Positions 1 to 10,261 of a stretch of DNA of 64,000 bases are shown in pieces; the stretch's first letter is position 1, and every line of letters begins with the position of its first letter. The translations under genes and the position numbers were made by a program. The notes below the pieces were generated by a model. It worked only from the letters and a program-made list of their open reading frames with translations, had not been told where the DNA came from and made no database searches. Source of the stretch: Psoroptes ovis (taxonomy: Eukaryota > Arthropoda > Arachnida > Sarcoptiformes > Psoroptidae); contig PQWQ01000002.1 of NCBI GenBank assembly GCA_002943765.1, forward strand, positions 3,224,001 through 3,288,000, in the 5' to 3' direction.

Positions 1-566
1 ATGTAAATAAAAGTTCACCATCTGGACCGATAATTACAATCGTGGGCCAGCATCGGATATTTAATTGATTCCAAAATTTCAATTCAACGTCATTACAAAC
101 TGGGTGTTTAATACCATGTCTAATAACAGCATTCACAACATTATCAAATGACTTTTCATTTTCAAATTTAGGAGAATGAATACCTATGAATACAACTTCA
201 TTGTCTTTGTATTTTTCTTCAATTTCATGCAAAAATGGCAAAATATGTATACAATTGATGCAACAATAAGTGAAAAAATCACATACAGTGATTAAACCGG
301 TGAAATTCTGTTTCAAAGATAATGGTTCATTAACATTAATCCATTGCAAATCTAGATAATATCAAATAGTATTAAAATCTATGAGCTAAAAAAAATTTTA
401 AAATACCTTTGAAATCATCTTGAATTATAATTGATTGTTTTTCAATATTTTCAATGAATTCAATAACCAATATTTTAGCATCTTCATTGCACAATGATTT
501 ATCGTTGATTTTATCCTCTAAATCTAATTGTAAGATAAATTGTTTATCTTTCAGATCACATGACAT
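1..566 (-). CDS. NHLRC2: NHLRC2 homologue (thioredoxin-like / NHL-repeat protein), 5' end only
   Basis: Two exons are visible: 566-407 (ATG at 566) and 351-1, with a 55-bp GT-AG intron (406-352). Splicing joins codons in phase 1. Exon 2 reads into a thioredoxin fold: a DFFTYCCINC motif, then HILPFLHEIEEKY, VVFIGIHSPKF and RCWPTIVIIGPDG. This order (CCINC active-site segment, HS-K-F, cis-Pro WPT) is the hallmark of NHLRC2, which in animals has an N-terminal thioredoxin-like domain followed by an NHL beta-propeller. The family is cytosolic, needed for animal viability and linked to apoptosis control; its enzymatic substrate is not established. The propeller and C-terminus lie beyond the left edge of the window. 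The gene is divergent from STARD7. The first roughly 50 residues are acidic and helical-looking, as in the human protein. Identification rests on recalled family motifs, not on a search. Confidence 0.9.
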
Positions 567-889
567 TTTGAATTAGAAATTGGATATTATAAAATTCAAA
601 TTTTTTGTTTTGCCATATGACAAATGATTCTGAGTCTCAATACAGAAGAATTCTATTTCGAACTTGATTGTCTATCCTGAGTGTAAATAGTCGAAACGAA
701 AATTATATTTTGTTTACATGCAAAAAAATTATCTCCATGTGTTCGTAATATGAATCCAGCTAGTGATTTCAATAACATTTTAATCTCATATTCTGTGCCT
801 TTTCGATGTTTTTTTCTTTTGGATACAATTTATATTAAAAAAATATTGTCATTTTTACATTTATTATTTGATAATGAATATGAATCAAT
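567..889. promoter_or_regulatory. Shared divergent promoter region, NHLRC2 / STARD7
   Basis: The 323 bp between the two divergent start codons must hold both 5' UTRs and promoters. No canonical TATA box is placed convincingly for either gene. The segment has somewhat mixed composition at 620-720 and becomes A/T-homopolymeric toward STARD7. The bidirectional-promoter reading is inferred from layout alone. Confidence 0.5.
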
Positions 890-2502
890 ATGTTACTTAC
901 AGGAAAATTAAATAAATTAAGGCTTTTGAGGCCCAAACAACAACAAAATTTACAACTGCCAAAAGATTTCCACCGTCAAACGTTATCAAAATTTTCATTA
1001 TTTGATCGGAAAAACTCATTAACAAATAATAAAAATAATCAATTATATAAATGGTTCATGAAAACTCAAGAAAAAATTTATAATAATTTCGTCGTATTAT
1101 CAAGATTATTAAGTTTACAAAGCAATATTTTGATAACACTACAACTAAGAAGATTTGTACAACATTTCCATTTGTATTATAAATTATATCCATCGCATGA
1201 ATTGAAATCGATTCTATTTAAAAATAATTTAAAATTTTTCAATCTATTGAAAAGTTATGAATTGCGTGATTCATTAAAAAATTCGCTGCTGAATCGTTTT
1301 TACCTCTTGAGTTATGTTGCATTATGTTATGCATACAATTGGAATGAACGTATTGATGATTATGAATTCGACGAATTGATCGATGATTTCGTACAAAATT
1401 ATGATAAAAATGAATCAAATGATATTCAAAATAACAATAATTGCAATGATGATAAAAGTGAAGAATTTGAGCCCCAAGATAACGATGCATCATTTCTGGC
1501 CGTTAATTGTATGAAAGCTAATAATAATGGTGTCATAAAAGATTGGGAAGAGATAATCAGACGTCCAAATTTTTATGTATTACGTAAATCAGTGGATAAT
1601 CATACAATATATCAATATAAAGGTATGATGATTACAGCTATTAATCACAATTTAAGAAATTTTTATCATTATTTATCATTTCGACAATAGTATTCGGCTC
1701 ATTCAATGATATATCAGCTTATTCATTCTATTCTGTACAAAAAGATTTGGAATATCGCAAAAAATGGGATAAGCTTGTTATTAAATTAGACATAATTGAT
1801 ATTGAGAATATAAATAAACGAGAATCTAAATTTTCTAATCACAATTTTTATGATTCGGGTAATGAACTAGTACATTGGATAATGAAATATCCGGTAAGCG
1901 GATTTTTTTGAAATTAATCAATTTCATAATTTATAAATTTTTTTCATTCTCAGTATCCGATGCTGAACAGAGAATATATTTATATTCGAAGATCAATAAT
2001 TGATTTCAATAGAAACTTCATTGTATTAATATCACGATCGATTACGAATAGTGAAATTGATGAAAGCAAAGAACAAGTTCGTGTATACGATTATATGTCG
2101 CATATGGTAATAAAACCATATAAAACATTTGATAAACCTGGTTTTACATTTATGTTAACATACTTTGATGATCCACGTGCATCGTTTCCATCGCCAGCAT
2201 ATGCATGGATGGCTGCCAGAGGTGTTCCAGAATTTGTCGAAAGATTACATCAAGCAGCAATCAAATTTTCAGATGAAAACCCTGAGTCAATGGAAGAAAT
2301 TTTTGAATCTTTTAACAAAAACAATAATGATATTAATAATAATGATGATGTATTCGATACGGCCAATGAAGATAATGATGACATCTTCAGAATATTAAAT
2401 TCTAAAGAAAACGCAAAAAATAAATATGAAGCAAAAATTAACAAGTTCATTTCTAAATTACCTGAACCAAACGTTGATCTTGATTCGCTAATTTGGAACT
2501 AG
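890..2502 (+). CDS. STARD7: STARD7 homologue (START-domain phosphatidylcholine transfer protein)
   Basis: Three exons: 890-1622, 1691-1893 and 1954-2502. Introns are 68 bp (gtatga...aatag) and 60 bp (gtaagc...ctcag), and splicing keeps frame to give 494 residues. The START domain begins near residue 218 (WEEIIRRPNFYVLRK) and crosses both introns: VFGSFNDISAYSFYSVQ, EYRKKWDKLVIKLDII, KYPYPMLNREYIYIRR, MVIKPYKTFDKPGF, LTYFDDPRASFP and AWMAARGVPEFVERLHQAA. The EYRKKWD, PYPM-RDYVY-like and TYFDDP segments match STARD7 rather than other STARD members. STARD7 carries phosphatidylcholine to mitochondria; the basic N-terminus (MLLTGKLNKLRLLRPKQQQ) fits a mitochondrial targeting region. Two Asn/Asp-rich inserts, before START and near the C-terminus, look lineage-specific. 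The start at 890 is the first ATG in frame; ATGs at 874 and 880 are out of frame. It converges on RPAP2. Confidence 0.9.
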
Positions 2503-2536
2503 ACAATCTAGAAAAAATATGTTTATCGAATATCAT

Positions 2537-4267
2537 TCAATCTTTATTCAGAGAAAAAATTTTGTCAATACTTTCATCAATAGAATCATATGTTAAATTA
2601 AACCGATCAATTATTGCGTTTATAAAAATATTTGTTTTATAAATATTTTCTAATTCAGTTGACTTTTCAATCATACGAAAACGTATAATGAATCGGAATA
2701 AAAATATTGATATGAGAAAATTTTGTTTTCTGCCCAATGTTACTGTGTTAGAATTTAAATTGAATGTTTTGATTAATAAATGTATTTCACTAAATATTTC
2801 ATCATTAATTTCTAAGTTATTGTTGGCGAGGATTTCTTTCAAAAATGAATAAATTTCTTTGAGAAACAGTTGCCTTCTTATTACTTTAGCATGTTGATTA
2901 TCATTTAATGGAAGAAAAAGTGTCGTTTCTTGTTCCATTTTCAAATCTTCAGATTTTTGTTCCATTTCCACATCGTCATCAGTTGAGAAACGAACTTTTT
3001 TCGTTTCTTTTTGATCATCACAATTTGAAAAGATAGTTGGACTAATGAACATATTCCAAAGTTTTTCTGATGAGAAATTTTCATCACAATCATCATCATT
3101 TTTAAATACAGATTTTTTGTTTACATTTGAACATTTTTTATTTTTTTTAGATTTTGAATTGCATACTAATCGATCATATTTTTCATCTTCAATTTCTTCT
3201 GCATTCAATTTAGCACATAATCGAATATATTCCCAACGATATCTTTCCAATTTCTTTTTTTCATCTTCATTATCAATGATTTCTTGTAATGGATTTTGTT
3301 CGATCACATCTTTATGATTATCTATTCCTAAGAAGTCAAATGTATCATTAGTGATCCATGAAGAAATTTTTTGGAGAATATTTTCATAAAATTTTTGTTT
3401 TTTCAATTTTCCTCTTCTAGAATGGCTGATGGTTGAAAGATTACTGATAGACGATGCAGTCGAAATCGACATACGGTCAATTTCGTCTAATAGTGGCTCA
3501 TCATAATTGATATTGTCGAATTTTTCATTTATTTCTTTTTCTTTGTTTTCATTTTGCGTGAATTGTATTGATTTTTCTGTTTCATCGATGATTTTTTCTA
3601 CAATATTGAATTTTTTGAATTTATCTTTCAATTCAGAAAATTCTTCTTCTTTTAGGTATGGAGACGATAATTTTGATTCAATCTTTTTTTCATTATTCAA
3701 TAATTTTTTGCGAAATTTATCAACTGTTGCTTGCTTATGCTCATCAGCTGGCTTAGTCTTGGTCAATGAATCAATTAATTTCACTTCATCGCCGCACTGT
3801 TTTTGTTGACCATCATACAATTTGACTGAACACAATAATTCATCTTTTTTACGCAAAAAATATGGTTCATCTGACAATTGATTTTTGATGAATTCACTGC
3901 GTTTAAAACATTTATCAGAACAGAAATTTTTTCTCCTTGTTATTTCATAAACTTTATTATTATGTATGTGATAATTTTGATTAATCTTGAATTGCTTCTT
4001 TGATGTTTGGGATAAACGATTATCGCATAAAGTATAACCACAAACATCAATAGATGATCTTTCTTCAGTCAAATCTTCATAATATGATTTATTCAAGTAG
4101 TTACAATCATGAAGAAATTGTTCCACATTTAATTTGATTGGATTTCCATCAACATCTTGAATTTCAATATATTTTTGTACAATTTGTAGACATTTATTTT
4201 TATAATCATTACTTTGATCTATATTCATTGTTTTGAGTTTGATTTGAATCGGGCAATTTTTTTTCAT
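2537..4267 (-). CDS. RPAP2: RPAP2 homologue (RTR1-type RNA polymerase II CTD phosphatase)
   Basis: Single-exon frame of 576 residues. Residues about 70-150 form the RTR1-type zinc finger: C76 and C81 (CGYTLC), C116 and C120 (FCSDKC), with a KVYEITRRKNFCS core that closely follows the KVYDITERKSFCS pattern of RPAP2/Rtr1. These proteins dephosphorylate Ser5 of the RNA polymerase II CTD and help import and assemble the polymerase. Residues 170-290 are acidic and Lys-rich with coiled-coil character (KKLLNNEKKIESKL), the middle is disordered and Ser/Lys/Asp-rich, and the last 110 residues are more ordered and hydrophobic (FLKEILANNNLEI, FLISIFLFRFIIRF). The length is close to human RPAP2 (about 610). 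The stop is 34 bp from the STARD7 stop on the other strand, and the hexamer AATAAA (2548-2543) overlaps its last codons. ATG at 4267 is the first in frame. Confidence 0.88.
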   Translation of the reverse strand: MKKNCPIQIKLKTMNIDQSNDYKNKCLQIVQKYIEIQDVDGNPIKLNVEQFLHDCNYLNKSYYEDLTEERSSIDVCGYTLCDNRLSQTSKKQFKINQNYHIHNNKVYEITRRKNFCSDKCFKRSEFIKNQLSDEPYFLRKKDELLCSVKLYDGQQKQCGDEVKLIDSLTKTKPADEHKQATVDKFRKKLLNNEKKIESKLSSPYLKEEEFSELKDKFKKFNIVEKIIDETEKSIQFTQNENKEKEINEKFDNINYDEPLLDEIDRMSISTASSISNLSTISHSRRGKLKKQKFYENILQKISSWITNDTFDFLGIDNHKDVIEQNPLQEIIDNEDEKKKLERYRWEYIRLCAKLNAEEIEDEKYDRLVCNSKSKKNKKCSNVNKKSVFKNDDDCDENFSSEKLWNMFISPTIFSNCDDQKETKKVRFSTDDDVEMEQKSEDLKMEQETTLFLPLNDNQHAKVIRRQLFLKEIYSFLKEILANNNLEINDEIFSEIHLLIKTFNLNSNTVTLGRKQNFLISIFLFRFIIRFRMIEKSTELENIYKTNIFINAIIDRFNLTYDSIDESIDKIFSLNKD

Positions 4268-4673
4268 AATTCAAAACATAAAAAAAATCACATGACTCTT
4301 TTCATTTTTATACGTCACAAGTTGTTCGATAGAAATTTTCAAAAACCAAATTCATACGATGCATTGAGATTTTTGAATTCATTGGATATAAAATTAATTT
4401 GAAAATTAGAAATTATGAAAACCGGATGGAAAATATATTTTATGATTAAAAGAAAATTTTATTCATTGCGTTATATAATAATATCCGGTTAAATGTTTGG
4501 ACATGAACAATGTAATTTCATTAAAAACAAAAAATTATTGTATCAACCGCTAAATCACGTATCTTTGATCAATTTGAAGTTATTGATATTAAGCGTTTGA
4601 TATTAATTCGTTTTGCTAGCAATTTTCGATAATTTTAATTCGTTGGCATGAATAATTGAAAAATTGATCATTA
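4268..4673. other. Intergenic, RPAP2 5' flank and 3' flank of upstream gene
   Basis: This 406-bp gap separates two tandem minus-strand genes. An AATAAA on the minus strand at 4463-4458 is a plausible polyadenylation signal for the 4674-5909 gene, about 210 bp past its stop. The RPAP2 promoter must lie between there and 4268. No other structure was seen. Confidence 0.5.
4458..4463 (-). terminator. Putative polyadenylation hexamer
   Basis: AATAAA on the minus strand, downstream of the stop at 4674. It is the only hexamer in the gap I would favour for that gene. In DNA this AT-rich the motif alone is weak evidence. Confidence 0.35.
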
Positions 4674-5909
4674 TTAATCAGAAATTGTTATTTGGAAAAT
4701 TCCTAAATTTGTTTGAAATAAATAAATTTGGCCATTTTCATTATTATTATTATCTCTATCATCTAAACGAATACAAAATTTTGACAAAAATAATTGTCGA
4801 TCACTATCATGATAGAATGTAACCTTCAATAACATTGAATTATTTAATAATTGTAAAAATGGTTTATTAAAATATTCCCAAAAATTTCTAATCATTAATT
4901 CACATAATGGATTTTTGTTGATTTTGTTGACATTATTTTGCCATTTTGAGCGATTTCCGTTGAATTTTTTGTCATTATTAAAATGTTTTGATGATGATTG
5001 TTGACATTTTTTATTATTATTATTATTCATATAATTTATATATTTAGACAAACTAAATAAAGAAAAATATTCATGTTGTGCTTGTTTTTGTTTCATATGT
5101 TGTTGATTGTCAATATCTGTTAACATCCATTCAATCACATCTATTGACCAAGTGTAAATGTTACCATCATCATCATCATCATTATGGTTTACTACATGTC
5201 GTGGTTTGTTTTAATTTTCATTCGAACAAGAAAAAAATTCAATGATATCCATCATATTTTTCAATTTGATTGTCATTTAATTTATTATTTTTATTGGTGC
5301 ATATTTTGATTGTATTTTGCAATTGTTGTTTTCGTCGAATATAATATAATGTCAAGTGAAAATGATAATCAAAGAAATGTTTCAACGACCAAAGAAATAA
5401 CGACAATTCATGTCATTCAATGTTGTTGTTGTTGGATGTTTTTCATTTCAAATGTGTTTCCAGTAATTGCAATGAAAATGGAAAAAAATAAAATAAAACA
5501 TAAATCATTGATGGATAAACACATTTAAATGAAAACACATACCAGATAATGTTTCTAATATGCCAGACGATAATGTTGATGATGATAATGATCGTTGTGA
5601 CATGGAACGATTTGCCAATTCTGAAAAATTATCAAAATTTTGATCTAAATCAATGTATTTGAGAGCATTCATCGATATATAATTTTTACAATAAATATAA
5701 AATGATAAATTTAAATTTGGTGTTATAAAAATATTTTCATTATTATTATTATTGTCATAATTATTATTATTAACAACATTCTCTTCATGATGATTGCTCA
5801 TTAGAACACCATCATGGCCATCATCGTGATGGCCCATGGTCATGGTACGGAAATTATTTGAGAATAATCTTCGTTTTTGTTGTATGAATTTCTTCTTTAA
5901 AATATTCAT
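4674..5909 (-). CDS. Unrecognised Asn-rich protein, two exons
   Basis: Exon 1 is 5909-5543 and exon 2 is 5191-4674. The intron (5542-5192) begins gtatgt and ends catgtag; joining restores frame in phase 1 and gives 294 residues. I do not recognise the family. Visible parts, in order: a basic N-terminus (KKKFIQQKRRLF), a His/Asp and Asn-rich linker, an ordered stretch (FITPNLNLSFYIYCKNYISM, then NALKYIDLDQNFDNFSELA), a Ser-rich segment (SMSQRSLSSSTLSSG), an acidic DDDDDGNIYTWSIDVIEWML block at the splice junction, a second Asn-rich linker, and a conserved-looking end (PLCELMIRNFWEYFNKPFLQ, LLKVTFYHDSDRQLFL, GQIYLFQTNLGIFQITI). No signal peptide or clear membrane segment. The alternation of ordered and low-complexity blocks resembles a conserved intracellular protein expanded by Asn repeats. 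The 351-bp intron is longer than its neighbours' and could hide a further small exon. Confidence 0.65.
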
Positions 5910-7664
5910 ATTTTTTTATTTGTTTTTTTCACTTATTCGCTCTTGATGTCTTGGAATGTTTCAAAAAACAAATACACTTATGACAAGTGAAGTGAATACA
6001 CAGTGAAATTTTTTTTATTGTATTTCTTTTCGTTTATTCATCATTTATACAGTCATATTCATTTTTATACACTTATATTCATCCAATTTTAAAATGATGA
6101 ACTATGGGCATTAATATTTTTCTTTTATTCAAAGATATTTATGTAGTTTTCTAACATTTAACATTTTGAAAAAACATTTCATATTTTTCATTAAAAAATG
6201 TTATTTATCGAAAAATGAAAAAAATAAAATAAAATACTGGACCATCATCATCATCATCATCATAAGTCCAATGATTGTTTCTTGTATGATGAATATGATG
6301 CATTTTCAACATGGAAAAAAATTACGCATAAAAGTAAATTCATCATTTAAACAACAGCCATTTTAGACTGGTGTATTTTCATTGATATTTTTGAACAAAA
6401 TACAAAAATTCAAAACATAAAATGCTGCCTTTAGAAATATATGTCAAAGATTGAGAGAAAGATGAATTTGATAATATTCATTATTTCATTTTTTTCTAGA
6501 CGAATATTTCATATGATGAAAATATATATTTTTTTTATTATTTCGTTCTTCAAATGCATCAATGATGATGATGATGATATATTTAGATTAATGGATGTTT
6601 TATCATGTTTTTTCTTACCAACTTTCATTTTTTTTCACTTTTCACTGAGTCTTTTCCGATAATGATGCATACACAATGAATATTTTGATGTAAGAATATC
6701 GTACCAAGAAAATAAACACAGACAATGATTCATAATGATTCATGTCATGTTTTTCATATTTTTTTTCTCGTTCCAAGAGGGAAAATATTACAAGAAAAAA
6801 CACCAACCATAATCGACCAACGCGTTTGTATGAACATATGTAAATTTGTTTGTTAGTTGATGGTCATAAATTGTGTTGAAAAAAAATTCAAAGAATAAAA
6901 AACAATAAACAACTGAATGACAATCGAAAAAACGAAAATTATTTTAAAGTTTAAAGACATTAATTCATTTTTCTTTAGAAATTCTTAATTTCTTAACTGA
7001 AAAATAGCAGAAAAAATTGATCAATAGAAATAATGGCAAATTTTCATTATTTCGCTTTCAAATGCTAATTTCAATTTGAATATTTTAAAACTAAAAATAG
7101 AATCGAAAATTTCAATTTTAGTTTTAGACAATGTTTATATTGATGATAATTTGGAAATAAAATAAGTCAAAGACCATAGTGGAAATAAATTATGAATGAA
7201 ATCGATTTTTTTTCATTTTCAAATAATATTTGGTCTTGAATTATTTCAAATTCCAATTCAAATTTAAATATGAAAAAAGAAGCATTCTTATTTAAAATTA
7301 GAGCAGAGCAACATCAACAACAATGATAATAATAATAATGATAATTTCAAACAAATACATTTAAACATGAATTTCGATGAAAATAAAAAAATTGAAATTT
7401 TGAAAATAGAAAAATAAAATTGAAATTATATTCTCAAATGATCGAAACACACATAGTCTGAAACATATATTCCAATACGAGAGAAATAATACCCATGAGA
7501 TAGATCATGGATATTATTATTATTATCTCGTCATTTAGTTTCTGTTCATAAGAATTTTAAAGATGAAAATGAAAATGAGCTAAAAAAAGACAAAAATTCT
7601 ATATTCATTCGATCATTTGATTGTTATTGCTTGATTTATAATTTGCTTGAATTTGTTTGTTGTT

Positions 7665-7683
7665 TGTGTGTGTGTGTGTGTGT
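7665..7683. repeat. (GT)n microsatellite
   Basis: About nine uninterrupted GT units in the spacer upstream of the EF-hand gene. Confidence 0.9.
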
Positions 7684-8187
7684 TCACAAATAATACAGCG
7701 AAATTGCCATACCATTGAATCGATATTTGCCAAAAATATTATTTGAAAAAAAAAACACAGACAAAACGTTTGCCATTTTGCAAATTATTGTGTATCGCTT
7801 GGATGATTATTAGTCGCATTATTATTATGATTATCGTTATTGTTTATATTTATTATTAGGCACTAATTATTATTTAAAGGCCAAGCAAATACATGAATAC
7901 ATACATACAACGCACACATATAAACAAGAAAAAAATTCTTTTTTTCTCAATTTTTTGCACAAAAAACTTTTGTAATTAAAGATAAATTCTTTGAAAAAAT
8001 ATTCAATTGAAAAGTATACTGAATTTTTTTTTCATTTTCCTCTTTTTTCTCTAGATTAATGAATGTAATTTTTTTTCAATTTAATGAATGAAATGATTAT
8101 TCACTTTTAATATTAAAAAAAAAAATTTAGTTTTTTGAATTTTTCCTAAGCTAACAATAGGCATAATTCACTGGAATACGGAAAAAT

Positions 8188-8269
8188 TTGCACCGAATTT
8201 CGGCATAATTCAGTCCAAAATTATCAGTTGAAACTTCGTGAAACTAAAAAAAAATCAAATTCGGTGCAA
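8188..8269. repeat. Inverted repeat, 13-bp perfect arms
   Basis: TTGCACCGAATTT at 8188-8200 is the exact reverse complement of AAATTCGGTGCAA at 8257-8269, with a 56-bp spacer. The short phrase ggcataattca occurs twice, just before and just after the left arm. It could fold as a stem-loop if transcribed or be the remains of a small inverted-repeat element. No target duplication was seen. Confidence 0.6.
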
Positions 8270-9484
8270 CAACAGAAAAAAAAATGAAAAAATTTGACGA
8301 AGTTTTCAAAAACAAAACATAAATCAAAATACGATCAACCTAATAATTTGGATATGATTCATTTTAATGAAAATTTTCTTTTTCAATTTTTGGCAAAAAT
8401 AATTAATTTAATCGAAAATGCAATTATTGAAATTTATAATTAATAAATGAACAAAGTAATCATCCAATTATTATTATTATGATTATTTTTCAAGAATTTA
8501 TGTAAAATGTATGTAAAATTTAAGGAAATGATTGAAATATTAAAAATCATAATTTTATTCTGTTTTATTTCTGTGTGTTTATTTCTCCAAAATTTTTTCA
8601 ATTGATATTCAATTATAATTATGCTGAAATAAAAATTAAATCTGGAAACAATAATATTAATATAATAATCTGGCATTTATTTATTCAAACATTTTTCATT
8701 TCATTTTTACAAAATTTTTGCCAAAAATCTCCGTTTATTCATTCGTTTAATTCGTTTTCTCTCTTTTTTCTCTCTCTCCCTGGTACAGAATTCAATTATA
8801 CGAATACATAATATCAAATTGAATGAAGGATTTTTAAATAATAATAATAATTCAATGAATTTTCGGGAAAATTCAAACATATCATTGGATAAACAAACAA
8901 GGGAAAAACCAAACAAATGAACAAATATTGGCTACAAGAAAACAAAAATAAAATAGAAAAGGTGAAATAACAATTTTGTTTCTACCCATTCATCCATTTA
9001 ATCAATCATTTTAAATGTATGGAAAAAATGAGATTGCAATGTTTTGGCCACTTGGGATCACATATGCATTGGACAAATTTGAATGAAAAATGACAATTTA
9101 TATTCTCAGAAATTTGTTGATTTTGAAAGGAAAATTTGTTTGATAAATTGTTGGTAATCGATTGTGGTGTATTTAGGTTTTATTTTTCTTTCGATTACCA
9201 CCATCATTATTGGATTCTAATATTTCACCAACACACATACAATCACCAGTAGCAATTACCAATCATATGAAATAGAATTATTATCGTTATTAATAATACA
9301 AATTCGAGAATAATGTATTATTATTCAATTTAATCAAAATTCATTAAATTTTGTTTTTGTAGGATACATATAAATATTATTCAATTATCAGAGATTTTGA
9401 AAACATTAGAATATTATATTTGAATTCCCATTATTTTGAAATATTTTTATTTTCGAAATAATTATTCATAATCAGAAAAAAACG

Positions 9485-10261
9485 ATGGAAAAAAATAAAA
9501 TTGAAAATTCAAAAATTAATATGACAAATAATGTTGAATTATTGAGAGAAATATTTAATTTATATGCAATCAATAATGGAAAAAATAATAACATCAATAC
9601 TAATGATAAAGATTCATTGTATATTGAAACAAAACAAATACCAATATTGTTGAAAACAATCGGTATTACTGCATTGAACGATAATGAAATGAATGATATT
9701 ATTGATAAAATGCTGAATTATACGAATGCTAATAATAATAGTAATGATAATATACAATTTGAAACTTTTTTGAAAATTTTAACTGAAATGATACAATATT
9801 ATAGTGAAAAAAATGAAATAAATGATATATTCAATAATATTGATTATAATGATGATGGTTACATATCATCGATCGATCTTCGCATTATGATGAGAAAGTT
9901 GTTAGGCGAAACTTTAAATGATGATAATATTGAAGATATGATGTCTTATGCTACAAATATGAATTTATCGACTGATATTGAATCTAAAGATAATAATACA
10001 AAGAACAATAATAATAATAATATAAATATAAATAAGAATAAAAATAAAATTGAAGATAGTGGTGGTGTTGGTTGTAGACTTGGTACAAAACAAGACCATA
10101 ATAATAATATATTATCAAAATTGTACGATTGGCAAACCAATAAAATTGATGTGAATCAATTCAAAACAATGTGTATGGCTGGAAATTTTCAATCATCATC
10201 ATCAACATCAACATCATCGTCATCAACTATGTTGTCATCGAAACGGATGATGGGTGAATGA
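9485..10261 (+). CDS. Calmodulin-like EF-hand protein
   Basis: Single-exon frame of 258 residues with the four-part layout of calmodulin/troponin C. Only the third EF-hand has a near-canonical loop: D120-Y-N122-D-D124-G-Y-I-S-S-I-D131, flanked by helices NEINDIFNNI and LRIMMRKLLGETLNDDNIEDMM; position 12 is Asp where Glu is usual. EF1 (residues 20-75) and EF2 (75-105) keep the helices (LREIFNLYAI, DNEMNDIIDKML, FETFLKILTEMI) but their loops are replaced by Asn-rich inserts. EF4 is split by an insertion of about 55 residues rich in Asn/Lys before NKIDVNQFKTMCMAG. The C-terminus is a Ser/Thr-rich tail. At most one site probably binds calcium, so it may act as a structural light chain or a divergent calmodulin-like protein rather than a sensor. 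A plausible AATAAA lies at 10432-10437. Family assignment is firm; the exact orthologue is not. Confidence 0.75.
   Translation: MEKNKIENSKINMTNNVELLREIFNLYAINNGKNNNINTNDKDSLYIETKQIPILLKTIGITALNDNEMNDIIDKMLNYTNANNNSNDNIQFETFLKILTEMIQYYSEKNEINDIFNNIDYNDDGYISSIDLRIMMRKLLGETLNDDNIEDMMSYATNMNLSTDIESKDNNTKNNNNNNININKNKNKIEDSGGVGCRLGTKQDHNNNILSKLYDWQTNKIDVNQFKTMCMAGNFQSSSSTSTSSSSTMLSSKRMMGE

Larger units (their letters stand above)
5910..9484. other. Intergenic spacer between divergent genes
   Basis: The 3.6 kb between the Asn-rich protein gene and the EF-hand gene has no convincing coding frame. It contains an ATC run (6242-6263), a GT microsatellite (7665-7683), many A/T homopolymers and a 13-bp inverted repeat (8188-8269, listed separately). 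It presumably holds promoters and UTRs of both flanking genes. Confidence 0.5.
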
